This document shows positions 20,007-31,946 of a stretch of 64,000 nucleotides of DNA, one piece after another (the first letter of the stretch is position 1; each line of letters begins with the position of its first letter). The stretch is from contig OW203731.1 of assembly GCA_934045075.1 (NCBI GenBank), positions 14,207,062 through 14,271,061 of the forward strand, written 5' to 3'. The notes under the pieces are model-generated. The model worked only from the letters and a program-made list of their open reading frames with translations, was not told the DNA's origin and made no database searches. A program made the translations under genes and the position numbers. This DNA comes from Yponomeuta sedellus. Its lineage: Eukaryota > Arthropoda > Insecta > Lepidoptera > Yponomeutidae.

Positions 20007-22077
20007 TACTCCGGCTTACTAATTTACAGTTTAGCCAGCAGCACTTTGCACACTTGTGAAGAATAAAGGAGCCATTTGAATCGTTGTCGCATAAGGGCCT
20101 GATCATGCGCACCAAATCCTGGCGGGTTCCTGACGTTTGCGAGGGCAATTAGGATGGAATTTTACAGCTAGATTAGAACGATAGGATTTGGATTTGGTGC
20201 GCGTAATATAGAGGCAGTTTGCTAAGCAAGCTTGCCTCAAGTAAAGAAGATCTCGCGTAATCTCGTTGTCACCCGCAACGTGAGTGCTAACGATTGGAAG
20301 GACGATTTCTGTCTAGAGAAAAGCTTGCTTGCCACTTGCATTTTAAGTAAACTAATTTAATCGCCAAAGCCTCGTAATTTGTGTTTTACCAGCAGAGTGC
20401 GGTAGGATGGTACGTGGGCGCAAGTTGTAGTGTCATTATGGCGTCGAATTCCTCAAAATCTCAGTTGCGTGATCCACAAAGCCTGAGCGAGCGCTGGTCC
20501 ATCGCCGGTATAATTATTCCTCTGACCTGTGACCCGGGTTCGCACGGCGCTTCCCACGCGCCTTTGGTTCACGTGAGAATGGGCCGGGTTCCCAGCGACC
20601 CTGGGAGGAATTCCAACTTCGTAGGAAGGAGGGAAATGAGGGGAAATTATGACGCTGCATGGAATTCGGGCGCTACGAAATGAGGTTGATGGAGAGCAGT
20701 TCTCACGGTGACAGAAAATAATGTCAGAAATTATCCTTTTGAGAACAATGAACGTAGACTTCATTCCGGCAACGGCGTGAGTTTCTGGAGTAAAGGAAAG
20801 ATGTTTTTTTCACACTGATAAATGGGGTCACCGATGTTACGTCAAATTCGCCAAGTTAAAGACTCAAAGGCTTCGTTAGAAAGAAAACCTTCTCATTTCC
20901 GCTCAAATAATGATATAACCATATATCAAAACCCGAAGGCGGGGCGGAGTGAACTGGCAATAAGCGTAAAAGGCATTTAATAATGCACGCGTTTGATCGT
21001 GTGCCTATGCAAGGGACTAATACTACACTAAGGAAGAGATAGAAGACGGGCTCTCTTGCACAGAATCATAGATATTTAGGTATATCTCATGTGAATCATG
21101 ATACATACCAAATTACTAAAAGGACTGATAATAAGACTGACTCAAAGACGGTTTCGTTAAAATAACAAACAATAATTTATTTGCTTTCAATCAGCAGCAT
21201 AAGTTTTAAGTAAGGTTTTTTAAATACTGTCATGTAGGGCTTGATATTTCTTGAATATATCAGATGAATGATTGTTAGACATTTTGCTTCTCGAATTTTA
21301 AACATTTCTATCTGCCGTTTTTTTATATGTAAGCCGAGTTGAATGAAATGAAAGGTATAATATCTTGTTTGTCTAGTGTCAATCTTTTTATAAGCAACCT
21401 ATTAAATTAGGCCTTTATTTGTATAGTGTAGTATCACAGCACAAAAGACAGACTGCACTTTCTTACGATCGGACCATCTGTGGAATAAAAGTTGTCGTAT
21501 AGTGGCCTATACAAGGGACAAATACCTAGCAATCGGCGTAATGAGGGCGCGGGGGTGGCGGTGCGAGGTCGCGGGGAGGAGACACGTGGCGGTCACGTGA
21601 CAGTTTTACATTACGTTTATGGCAATAGGGATAGGGGTAGAGACGTAGGTACTTTTAATTATATGAAAGCTTTTTTAGAAATCGACGTTGGAAAAAACCT
21701 TTTTTTTGGTGAATAGGTTTGGCCAATCACAGAACTTTCAATCAATACCGGTCAATTGAGATGAAAGAAAGCAATCGACTATATTAATGAAGCTCTTTTT
21801 CATTTAGCCGGCAGTACAAATAGTGCGGAACACGAACGTTGGCTGATATTGTAAATTGTACATTTTTATCAGAGGATGGAAAAACATTCGTAAAGAGGGT
21901 TCCGTACAAATTTGTAGGTACTTACATAATACAAATAGTTCAGAAATCGCGTCTTTCTATTTCGTAGGATACATAAAAGGAGCTCGTACGTTTAGCGCAC
22001 TCTGGGAAACAATCAGCGACTCCCTAACGTTCATTGGTGAATAATTTCACCACGATCGCTTGCCATCGACAAGTTAG
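20007..22077. other. Non-coding stretch with a paired E-box
   Basis: No gene supported. Two CACGTG sites sit 11 bp apart at 21,583 and 21,594 within a GC-rich pocket (21,535-21,600), and another lies near 20,570. A short inverted pair (GCGCACCAAATCC near 20,107 and its complement near 20,190) is the only other structure noted. Confidence 0.4.
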
Positions 22078-22125
22078 GAAGAAGGGTTCCGTTTTTTTCT
22101 CGTGAGGCACGGAACCCCCAAAATA
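22078..22125. repeat. Repeat F1 fragment
   Basis: GGGTTCCGTTTTTTTC and GGCACGGAACCCCC form a short inverted pair. This is the end signature of repeat F1, whose larger copies are at 31,455-31,946 and 58,591-59,232. Most of the element is missing. Confidence 0.45.
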
Positions 22126-22744
22126 GAATATAATACAATCCAGAGCTAAACTAAGTATGTTAAATAATCTTTCTGCCTTTAAAACTAGATTCAACCGGCA
22201 TTTAAGAGTTAAGTACATATAAGCTTAGACCCCGTCTCCTTTTATCATCAGCTGTGACTGGGGTTAGGTGCCAAACTGTTTTTCTTAAAAAAACTCTATG
22301 ACAACCATTGACGATAAAAAAATGCAGATAGTGCGCGACAGAGTGAAAAATTTGGAATGTAAACAATTCATCACGCGATCAAGTCTTCCTATAATTGAAA
22401 ATAAAGACACATTCACACTATTAGCATGCCGAGAATGATCAACAAAAAAATCCACGGAAAGAACAACAATATCAATCGCATACAGTTACAATTGGCAATC
22501 CAAGTGCTCAAACAAAGCCTCTGTGTAGCTGTCAAAGCGGAACTCCCACAGATTTATAACAAAACCGGCGTAGAGGTTCCCACAATCGTTACTGTAATGA
22601 ACGGCGGGGATCAACACGGATTGAATCACCCTGCGCACGCGCGGGCGACGCCGCATTACATCCACGACCAGTGAATACTGAACTCGCGATGTAAATTTAC
22701 AGTTCCTATGAGTTTTCGGAACTTTGACGTCCAGAAAGAGTTAG

Positions 22745-22943
22745 TTTTTTCAGCAGCCCTTGTGGAGAGACCACAAATCGGCAAGAGCAGCCAAGGACGC
22801 CCTGTGATCAGATGGAGGGATGACATTCGCAAAGCGGTCGGCAGTGGCTGAAAGAGGAGAGCCGAAGATCGGGCTCAGTGGCGTGTCTTGGAGAGGCCAA
22901 TGACTAGCAGTGGAGTAACACCGGCTAGTCATGATGATGATGA
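22745..22943 (+). mobile_element. LINE 3' end (reverse-transcriptase C-terminus) with ATG-repeat tail
   Basis: Read from about 22,765, the sequence codes for GRPVIRWRDDIRKAVG, followed by RAEDRAQWRVL. This is the familiar C-terminal block of insect LINE reverse transcriptases (GRP..RW.DD....G ... A.DR..W). An in-frame TGA interrupts it at the GSG*KR position. It ends in (ATG)n at 22,931-22,943, a typical simple-sequence LINE tail. The copy is 5'-truncated and dead. Confidence 0.75.
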
Positions 22944-23091
22944 TGGACGTCTGGCCACTGCAGTGGTTCTCCTACACCTTCACTGGAAGGCGACGCCTTC
23001 AAGTGCAGGGCACGTACGATGGTGTGAAGAGTGGTGCTGATCTAGACAGGCTGGCGTTCCGGGGAGCCTTCATATTTAAGTGGAATACTAT

Positions 23092-23142
23092 CGCCCAGTT
23101 TCTCATACAGTAAAAATCTGTTAGTGTATGAGAAACTGGGCG
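23092..23142. repeat. 17-bp hairpin at the head of a SINE
   Basis: CGCCCAGTTTCTCATAC (23,092-23,108) is the perfect complement of 23,126-23,142, which runs into the S1 head. The 17-nt loop is AT-rich. It looks like a foldback made when the SINE inserted or was copied. Confidence 0.65.
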
Positions 23143-23490
23143 GTGATAGCTCAGTATGTAGAACCATGAGCGAGAAACCCAGGCTCGATTCCCCGTGCGG
23201 GCATGTCTGGACTTCGTTTATTTTCAAAGTTACTCTCCATTTGCGAAGCGCGTGGTATTGTAGTAGCAATACCACGCGCTAACTGTGAAGGAAAACCTCG
23301 TGAGGAAACCCTCGCCTTGGTTGAATCTTCGCCTTTCCCGTGGGCTAGGCCGACTAAGCTGTCAGGATAGGTGCTGGGTGCATTGTAGGTGCTAGGCAAC
23401 CCTACTCCATCTAAAAACAGTCTCCCAGGCATTACAGCGTCTGAGTGGTCTCTTACCGGACCTAGTGTGATTGAAGGTGCCAAAGTAAGT
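23129..23490 (+). mobile_element. SINE S1 copy with diverged head
   Basis: The A-box region TAGCTCAGTATG and B-box region GGCTCGATTCC are mutated from the copy at 11,077. The body words GTGAAGGAAAACCTCGTG, GGCCGACTAAGCTGTC and GGCATTACAGCGTCTGAG are retained. The internal promoter is probably weak or dead. The overlapping minus-strand frame (23,151-23,483) is not a gene. Confidence 0.75.
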
Positions 23491-23600
23491 TAACCCTCTG
23501 TCAGTTGGCCAAAGTACATAAAAAACGACTGACAGCTGTAAGAAGTAGATTTAAAAACCTATAGAAGTAATCTAATCTAGAAGTAGATTTACAGAGAGTG
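23490..23600. repeat. Decayed copy of MITE M3
   Basis: CTGTCAGTTGGCCAAAGTAC, then ACTGACAGCTGTAAGA, matches the centre of the inverted-repeat element at 61,334-61,490. The outer arms are degraded. Confidence 0.45.
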
Positions 23601-23837
23601 TATGAGACGTCGAGGATAAGTCGAGTCTTCTTCTTTCAAAATCCTGAATTACAAAAGGTCATCAGAAACTGGTCACCCCTTAGCGACACGAGGGTGGCAC
23701 GCGTGGGAGCCGCCTCTATTATGGGGGCACTTAACTCGCGGACTGCGGCCCATTGTACCCTACTGTTGTAGGGCCATTAGACGGGATTCGCGATGCTCAC
23801 TCGCTATAGCTGATCAGTCGACATGGAGATTATGATA

Positions 23838-24478
23838 GCGCTGTCAGGAGGGATTTGTATGAGGTTATTACTGCGTGGAATGGCGGAAAAGTCGGTTGTT
23901 GTGTCACCGATAACTTCAATGTTTTAATGGTACCTACTAGGATAAATGAATTCGTCATAAAATCGTTGCAAATTATTGGTTAATAAACCTTTTTATAGTG
24001 TCACTTAATTGTTTCCGATGGAGACAATGGTTTTTTGTGCTGGTTAGTAAACAAGGATTGCGCCGTCAGGAGGAATTTGTATGAGGTCATTACTGCGTGG
24101 AATGGCGAAAAGTTGGTTGTTGTGTAACTTGTTAGTTTTAATGATATTAGGATAAATTAGGTTGTCATAAAATTGTTGCTAACTATTTCGTAAAAAAACT
24201 TTTTATAAAGTCACTTAATGGTTTCCGATGGAAACGATGGTTTTTTCTGCTGGTTTAGTAAACAATGATTGCGCTGTCAAGAGGGATTTGTATGAGGTCA
24301 TTACTGCGTGGAATGGCGAAAAGTGGGTTGTTGTACTACCGATAACTTGAAAGTTTTAATGATACTAAGATAAATTAATTCGTCATAAAATTGTTGCTAA
24401 TTATTGGTTTAAAACTTTTTTATATTGTCCCTTATTGTTTCCAATGGTAACAACGCTTTTTCTGCAGTTTTAGTGAAT
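23838..24478 (+). repeat. Three-copy tandem repeat of about 215 bp
   Basis: Units begin at 23,838, 24,060 and 24,271 with GCG(C/T)(T/C)GTCA(G/A)GAGG. The best-kept words are GGATTTGTATGAGGT, ATTACTGCGTGGAATGGCG and TCACTTAAT/GTTTCCGATGG. Units differ by substitutions and small indels, so the array is old. No open frame persists through it. It is a small satellite-like block. Confidence 0.85.
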
Positions 24479-26975
24479 TCTTCGGTAAACGTAGTACACC
24501 GCATTTATACTGACTACCACTGTGTGGATGTTTACTGAATTTTCTTTAAGGGGAGTGAAGGTCATGACTTATTATATCCTTGCAAATTATTTCCCTTTTG
24601 GGTCACTATTGGCTTTGTACCGCGATAAGGTTTTTTTTCGTATGGAAATAATGTTATCGTAATCTGATCTCAACCAAGATTTGCGCCAAGCACCCTGTGA
24701 GAACAATAACATAATAGAGATCGCTATCGCTTCGCTGTAAAATCGCGGCGAGAGAAAAGAATTGGCGTGGTGAATTCGCCACATTCACATAGAGTACTTT
24801 ATTCACTCATTAATCGCACAGAAAATGAACCGGCAAGGAATAATAATCGAGAAATATGAACAATTTATTAAAATACTGAAATCAGGGTGATGTGAAGAGA
24901 AAGCCAGGTGCATACGGGAGCGTAAACTTAACAAAGCTTTGCTGTTCCTCCAGTGCACTGTAAGCTTTATTCCTTTATGGTATAGATGCCATGGTTGTAA
25001 ATTTAGCCGTACTATAATCTTGATAGACTTATGAGGGTTACACAAGAAGTCGCTATTTTGGTGAAAGAAATACCCTTGAACCTTTTAAGTCGATTATTTG
25101 TGACCCTAATTGCAGATGAGGCGATATGACCACATTGTAAGATCGTTTATTTGTAGTATTTTTAGATGGTGTGTTGTTTGCTTTCTTGCGTTTTATTTGG
25201 GAAGTTTTTGCGTCCCTTTTGAGGTTCCAAAGAGTTGTGCTATTGTGCCGAAAACGAGATCTTTGATCGTGATAGTACTTTGTTGTTATCGAGATCATTG
25301 TTTGGCCAATGTGGGCTAACGTTTTTATGATACGTTGGATCAATGTTTAGTTTTAAGAAATGTATAAGTAAACTTCGGTGATAAAGAAAGATGACCATGG
25401 ATTTATCTGGACTAGATTGATAGGTAGAGATGGAGAACAAGTTAATCATTTATTACTTTACTAGATATTAATTATTATTATATTTAGAGATTAAGCAAAG
25501 GTAAAATTTTAAGATCTTTCATATTTTGAGGCTGGAATGCACCAAAAGTAAAAAAGTACCAAACTGCCGTAGTTTCGTAACTTAATGTTTTTGCCCATGA
25601 ATCCAAATCAAAGATCTACAAAGCTATTAAAACAGTGGCAATCGCGCAAGGTGTCAGTCTAACACACCCCTAACTCCATCCCCATATGAGAATCACAACG
25701 CTACGTTTTTCACACAGCGCGCAGCTGCGGTGTGTGCGCGCCCTTACAGCTGCAAACAACTCGTATGCAAACTATTGACTTTATGCCGCGGTCTAAACTG
25801 GAAGAAATTACTATCAGTAATACGGCCGCTAATCGTAGTGAACGAAATCTATTTCACGGAGTACAGGGCACTAGTTTGGGACCAGAACACGTGATTGTTA
25901 GGTGTGAAAGTTATTTTTTTAAAGTATTTTTTTGTTGTAGACTTTTAGTCCGGATCTACTTACGGGTGTTGTTATATTTTTTTGTTATTTAACGCGGGGT
26001 TCACATTCGAGAAGTTTCATTTCAAATTGCTGCTCGTAACCAAACAGCAATATTATACCTGTAACTAATAATTTTAACTATTTTCCAGGATAGATACTTA
26101 CATAATTATTTATTCATACTGGGACATACACAATGAAATGTACAAAAACAAAGCAGCGGCTTCGTTGGTATTTTACCTACAGTGGGTAGGGACAAAACAT
26201 AATAAATGAAACAAAACATGATGCTGTCGTCATGTTTTGTTTAATGTTTATGATATTTATTCTTTGATAGTAAATACCTCTCTTTTCAGACCGGTTAAAT
26301 TAACAAAAGAAGGTTAACCAAATGTTACGGAGTGGACTGTATAAATAAGAAAACTGATGGAAGACGCGTAAAACGAAGTATAATAGGAAAATATGTGAGA
26401 GGAAGAAAAGTCAATAAAACGAAAAATATACAAATTATAAAATTAATCCAAGGAGTCTTCACCATCAATAAAATTGTTTTCAGCCGGTGAAATTATGTAA
26501 AGAAGGGTTACTCATCAAGGTTGAAGATATCTACACAAATACATATTATATACCAATTTTATCAGTAATTTCGAAAGAACAGACTCTGTTCTGCTCTGCT
26601 GCAAGTATAGACTAGTAAACACCAGGTCAGCTAACCGAAGTGGGCTAGAAATCCCTAAGCCCTGTCAGAAAACCAGTGGTCTCGGGTTCATAACCCGTGA
26701 CAATATGCTGAGACAGCGGCCTTTTCATAACCATAACACACATCAACCTATGTAATATTATAATAGTTATAAACTGTTTGTGTCTGCATGTTAGTCTAGT
26801 ATATTATTACAGTCTATGTTAGTTATGTGTATTTAAATCTTCCGTCCTATGTTGCCATTCATATTCTATGGTTTATTTGGTGTTATGGTTTATGAATAAA
26901 CATTTCTTATTTACTTACTTAATTATTTTTTTAATTGTTGTAGCATTTCCGGTCGCTTATTGTATAAAAAACATA
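24479..26975. other. Non-coding stretch with one short hairpin
   Basis: No gene supported. A palindrome AAACAAAACATGA / TCATGTTTTGTTT lies near 26,210-26,243. A piece with GGGTTCATAACCCG near 26,685 resembles a B box but has no tRNA fold. The frames at 25,053-25,449 overlap each other on both strands and look like chance. Confidence 0.4.
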
Positions 26976-27100
26976 ATGAAGAAACCTGAATATCTGACGT
27001 TTTCACACCTCAACGCTTGATAACGTCAATCTGCGGTAAGTGCACGTGGTGTCCAAGCTCTATCACTGAGAGAAGGCCGGTGCCCAGCAGTGGGACGCTT
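26976..27100 (+). mobile_element. SINE S2 copy
   Basis: It carries GAAACCTGAATATCTGACG, CCTCAACGCTTGA, CACTGAGAGAAGGC and GCCCAGCAGTGGGACG. The ACGCGTGGTAATTAA segment is altered or deleted. Confidence 0.55.
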
Positions 27101-29373
27101 ATGATGGTTATTTCTTGAATATAAATAGAATTTGGAGTATCAATACCACTCATTAACTGTGAATGACCATATTGTAAGAAAACACAAGTGTCTGTGTGGT
27201 CTCTGTACTTTAGCGTTTGCTAAGTACAATGGCCCAACAACGAGATTGAGTGTGATAATCTCGGGTCTAACTAACTAACACTGAATAATTCCAAGATACC
27301 ACATTGACGAGTTCTACGTATATAAGTTTGATGAGCTTTGAGCCTGCTGGCTGAGTTAAACTTCTCTAGTATGTGTAGTTTTATCGAACAGTTGTAGAAC
27401 TTGCGGAGACAAAGCCGTCTTGTTTGGCCACCGCGTACGCAGTAAAACTGACGGTTCCGCTTTGTTCCATTTTCCGGACGTATTTTGGTACTTTAGTGTT
27501 TTCTTTAGCATGGATACGCTAAATGAAAATAGTCATGCAATTAGTTCTACAGCTCAAATGTTTTAAAGCAGAAAATATGAAAGAAAAGGAAATATTTGAC
27601 TATCCAAAAAGGTTTTTTAATATTATTTATTCATCACCACCAGTTAGCGCTTTCTTGAGCAACGAACTAAATTATTATTGTTTCATGCAAGTAGTTTAAA
27701 AAATGATAAACGTAAACTACTTGAACATAAAGTAATTTTAAAATTTTCAAAGTACTTTACTCATTGTAGCACATATTAGTCAAACAAAATTTATTGTTCA
27801 GGAATTCCACGGAAAGTCTCTCATTTGCTGAACACGTGGCGAGGTGCGCGGGCGCAAGCATTTGGCGCCCAGTCGGGGGCGGACCCGCCCACGCAAACAA
27901 CGGTACGAAACGTTACTCTGTTTTAAAATCACTTTCGGTTTAGGTAAACAAACAAGTATGTAGCAAATCATCAAGTCCACGACTTCTAATAAGAGGATGC
28001 TTACTTTATCCATTATATCATAGCATCGACAGAGTAAGCATTTGGTCATAATAAGATACAGGATTCTTCTACGTCAAGAGTAGACTTAGAGATTTCTGCC
28101 CTTATTTAAAAATAAAATTCCTTAAAACACTCAAATAGATAAAACTTAAAACACTTAAAACACTGGAATAGTATTTTTATAAAAGACTGTTAGATTTTAG
28201 AAAGAGATTAAACTGCCCTAAGCACTTTTTAAAAGTGATTATTTGTGAATGCTGAAACACGTGGCAGTGGCGGTAGCGGTGACCGTCCATACGTACATCC
28301 ACAAAACTGCTATTGCAGTAATTCACCTATGTATGGAGCACCTCCGCGTTAGTGTGTTTCATCCTTAATACGTTACGTTTTTAGATTAAAAATAAAACAA
28401 TAATGTGTACCGTGCGTGTATACATTGACTGAACATTTGATTGTAACAGACTACACTCTCTGCGTAGGCACATGCTCTCATTACTTTTACGGCATTATTG
28501 TACTATTTTTACTGCTGCCGGTAATTGGGGGCGATTTGCTTACACGTGCTTCACTACAGCTCATAAAATAAATTTGGTTTGTTTGTTTCTGTTGTTACCT
28601 ACATTACTTAATAATCTATAATTTAGAGAGATCTTTTCATAAGCAACCGTGCAAGTAGCCCACAACTTATAACTTAGAGCGTGAAGACTAAAACAAAATC
28701 TATCTAAGTGCATAAGTACTTGAACTTCAAAATGTTTTTAGGCAAAGAAAGGTCGTTATTTAAAAACGTAAGATGGACTAAACAATTTTATTGAGCAATA
28801 CAAATTTAAACACGAATCTAGGTAACTATGAAAAAGTACTAATTAAAAATAAAAGTACCTAGAGCTACACTTAGCAACACCAGTAAAAGTTATTTTTATT
28901 TTATTTCGAGTGGATTATTTACCGCCGATGTCCTATATCTACAGAATTTTCCTTCGAAATACAGCCGAGCTTTCTATCTTATCTCACTTCGCACATGTTG
29001 CGACCAACTGCAGCCAAAGCTACCACACAATCACAGCTCCGGGCTCAACAAATGTTTTAGCCAAATCTGTGGTACATCTGTGCTGTTTGGAGGCTTTCTC
29101 AGCTAAACCAGTTCAATATTTTGACTTATCTTTAAATAAGTAGTCAGTTTACGATACGGTAGTCTTTGTTTGCTGAACGTTTAGCATTTTTTTGGTGTCA
29201 TATAAATTTTAGCCTTTTCTTAGGGTTGGGTCGTACTTGCGGGCATTCACCCGCACATATAGCTTGTAATATACACCTATTATTTCAATTAAATAGTACT
29301 AAGCCCCATTTTTCAAATATATTGGATTGTTCGAATTTGGGCCTTTTTATGAGGAAAAGTCTGTGTATTTCCT
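27101..29373. other. Non-coding stretch, nothing recognised
   Basis: AT-rich, with a GC-rich pocket at 27,825-27,900. No open frame shows recognisable protein features, and no repeat family is clear apart from SINE-like scraps near 27,140-27,180. Confidence 0.45.
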
Positions 29374-29656
29374 CGTTATCAACCCTTGTATGTCCCCACT
29401 ACTGGGCCACGGGTCTCTGCCTGCATTGCAGGAAGGTTAGGCCATACTCCACCACGGGGGTCAAGTCCGGGTTGGTGGAGGATTGTAACACAGTGGCGGG
29501 CCTTACTGTCAGAAGTTATCAAGCCGCCCATAGGGCCTCTGACATGGCTTAACGACTGCCATTATATGACAGCCGGCACCAATGGCTTAACGTGCCTTGC
29601 GAAGCACGGAAGCGCTCGGAAAAATGCCACTAGCGGTAGTCACGGGACGGTCATTC
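29374..29656 (+). repeat. Dispersed repeat D1, long copy
   Basis: This is one of the two most complete D1 copies: CGTTATCAACCCTTGTATG, GCAGGAAGGTTAGGCC, CAAGTCCGGGTTGGTGGAGG, TTATCAAGCCGCCCATAGGG, CTTAACGACTGCCAT and GGAAAAATGCCACTAGCGG. The open frames of 128 and 164 codons across it are repeats, not genes. Confidence 0.75.
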
Positions 29657-30344
29657 CTATGTATTTCCTCATTAGACCAGAATTTTGTAATTTTCTGTCA
29701 GGTCTCCTCACGATGTTTCTCTTCACAATCTACAAAAAAAATCAGAAATGTTCGAAACTAAGAAAACAAAATCACTGGTGGCAACCCATGCCTAGGGTTC
29801 CCACGAACCCACGTTCTTCAGAATGTGAAGTAAGTGTTCAACCGACCGCACTACGACCGCGTACCTACTCATTAAAATAAACAACTATGTTCAAACTGTT
29901 TATTTACAACTTCGATATTGTGCTGGTAAATAAATGTATAGGCATTTTTTTGCCTATAAATGTTCGCCTTTATCACAAACACGGGAATCACAACTTTTTA
30001 TAAAGCGTTTAAGTGACGGTTGGTCATTAAATGTTATCTTAACTGGTGTGTTAGAGATGCACATGAAACATTTGACATCGGGGGTCTTTGTCAGGCCCTT
30101 AATACAGTAGTAGACCATATACGTATGTCCAGAAGTAGTACAACAAAAGTACTGTTTTGGGCTGATATAGTTAATTTTACATCAAATCTTAAATGTATGT
30201 ATTATATAAGGAAGGTCAACGTAAAATTCTAATACATATAGGTGCACTGTATGTTATTTCAAAGAATTTTTCGGTATAACATTGGTTCTTTTTCTTTGGA
30301 ATTATCGTGATGGTGGCGTCAACAAATCATACTACGTAATTATA
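29657..30344. other. Non-coding stretch, nothing recognised
   Basis: AT-rich, with no repeat family recognised. The 70-codon frame at 30,020-30,232 has no motif I know. Confidence 0.4.
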
Positions 30345-30500
30345 CTAATGTACGTAATACAGAGAATAGTGTAAAGAGGTTCGAAATTTCACTGATGCCG
30401 GTGAGTCGCCCATTAGCTCAGTTGGATAGAGCGCTGGCACGGATAGCCAGAGGTCCAGAATTCCAGAGGTGGAATTTTTAGCCTCTAAATAGGTTTATAA
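30345..30500 (+). repeat. tRNA-like dispersed unit T1, broken copy
   Basis: It starts at the usual boundary ACGTAATACAGAG and has a perfect A box (TAGCTCAGTTGG at about 30,413). The T arm is lost: after AGAGGTCC the sequence jumps to AGAATTCCAGAGG and then the right arm TTTTTAGCCTC. A small replacement of about 20 bp removed the B box. This copy cannot be a tRNA gene. Confidence 0.75.
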
Positions 30501-31159
30501 AATCATACTACTACAGTATAATCAAAAGAATGAAAGATTGAACGCACCAATCATTTTATTGGACAGACGTTTTCAGCACATGTTTCGACTCATTCTTTTG
30601 TTGAATTCGGTTCATCCCTATGCCCTTAGGGCCTTGATTAATGATAGCAACATTGTGCTAATATTTGCATAAGAAACGGACATGTGAGGAACTTATCATC
30701 CCGCAGATCGTCTGCGTACTGTCGTTAATTCTTAGATACATTCTAACTATCACCTTTCAAGGTGTTTTGCTCTTTATTCCTTTCAAGTTTACGATCAAAT
30801 TGATATGAACACAGCCAAATTTTCTGTTTATTTAAAATGAACTTTAAACATGTTGTAGTTTGAGTCGAAGTTCCAACAATTAGTTGTCAAGCAATGTAAC
30901 GCAGGAGATTCGTAGCAAACACGACGGGGACGTCAATGAAAATATTCATTAGCTCACACTCGATTCAGTCGATGAGACAGCTCTGCTTGGGAACTTCAGG
31001 GTTGTATCTTTTGATAAGATTCGATAAATAAATGCACATGAAGTCGAAATGAATCTGGTTATTTATTGAATCTATCTTGGATATTGATGATTTAATTCAT
31101 AATAGATCAATATATGGAGAGCAAATAGCGCTCAAACCAGATCTCCAGATCTCAAACAT
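30501..31159. other. Non-coding stretch, nothing recognised
   Basis: No gene or repeat family recognised in this AT-rich interval. Confidence 0.4.
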
Positions 31160-31344
31160 CATCATTATCATCAACCCATTATGTCCCCAACGAGGGGCAC
31201 GGGTCTCTTCCCTGAGGAAGGTATAGGTCATACTCTACCACAGGGGCCAAGTCCGGATTAGTGGAGGCTTGCAAGACTAGTGGCTGTTATTACTGTCAGA
31301 AGTTTTCAAGCCGCCCTAAGGGCTCTGACTTGGCTTAACGACTC
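31160..31344 (+). repeat. Dispersed repeat D1, diverged copy
   Basis: It starts ATTATCATCAACCCATTATG and carries GGCACGGGTCTCTTCCC, GAGGAAGGTATAGGTC and TTTTCAAGCCGCC. It is closer to the 62,145 copy than to the others, suggesting a D1 subfamily. Confidence 0.6.
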
Positions 31345-31454
31345 AAATCTACATCTGGAAAATTTTATCGTTGTGTTTTAAAATGTTAGGTTAGAATTTC
31401 GATGTATCGATGTATTACGTTAAAAATGTTTGCTCGAAATAATTTTGTTCTTTT

Positions 31455-31946
31455 CAGGGTTCGTACCGCAAAAGGAAAAAACGGAACCCTTACAGGATCA
31501 ATTTGTTGTGCATCGGTCTATCCGTACGTCTGTCTGTCGAGACCCTTTGGAAATGCGTAAAATTATCGCGTTGATATTATAACCGTATAACTAATTCTAC
31601 AGTCCCTTGATGTTGTAAAAAAAACCACACTTCTAAGTTAACGCAATAAAAAGTTAAAGCCGTTATGCCGCAAAAACGTATATATCAACACTCAAGGAAA
31701 TAAAAAAAATTAGGGTATTTCCCGCCGACCTAAAATTATGAAAGTTGGCAAGCAATATTGTCTTATAAAAATAGAGATGAAATCTGAAAACTATACATTT
31801 CTAGATAAATCACACAAAAATGGTCTTTGAAGTCTCGATTTGAAGACTCGACTTAAATTATTTGTAAAACGAGTATGTAAGTATCTACCTACATATTTGT
31901 ACAAAACCCTCGGTGCGCGTGTCTAACTCGCACTTGTCGGTTTTTT
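31455..31946. mobile_element. Dispersed element F1
   Basis: It begins CAGGGTTCGTACCGC, followed by AAAACGGAACCCTTA, and ends with CTCGGTGCGCGTGTC and CTCGCACTTGTCGG, then T-rich DNA. The same end words stand in the opposite orientation at 58,591. I know this signature as a very common lepidopteran repeat; its class is not certain to me. There is no open frame. Confidence 0.6.

Noticed and set aside
23838..24478. CRISPR-like array
   Set aside because: Three long diverged tandem units without spacers in a eukaryotic setting.
29166..29880. 128- and 164-codon frames (also 45,779-46,205 and 63,629-63,974)
   Set aside because: All run through repeat D1 and share peptide scraps because the DNA is repeated.
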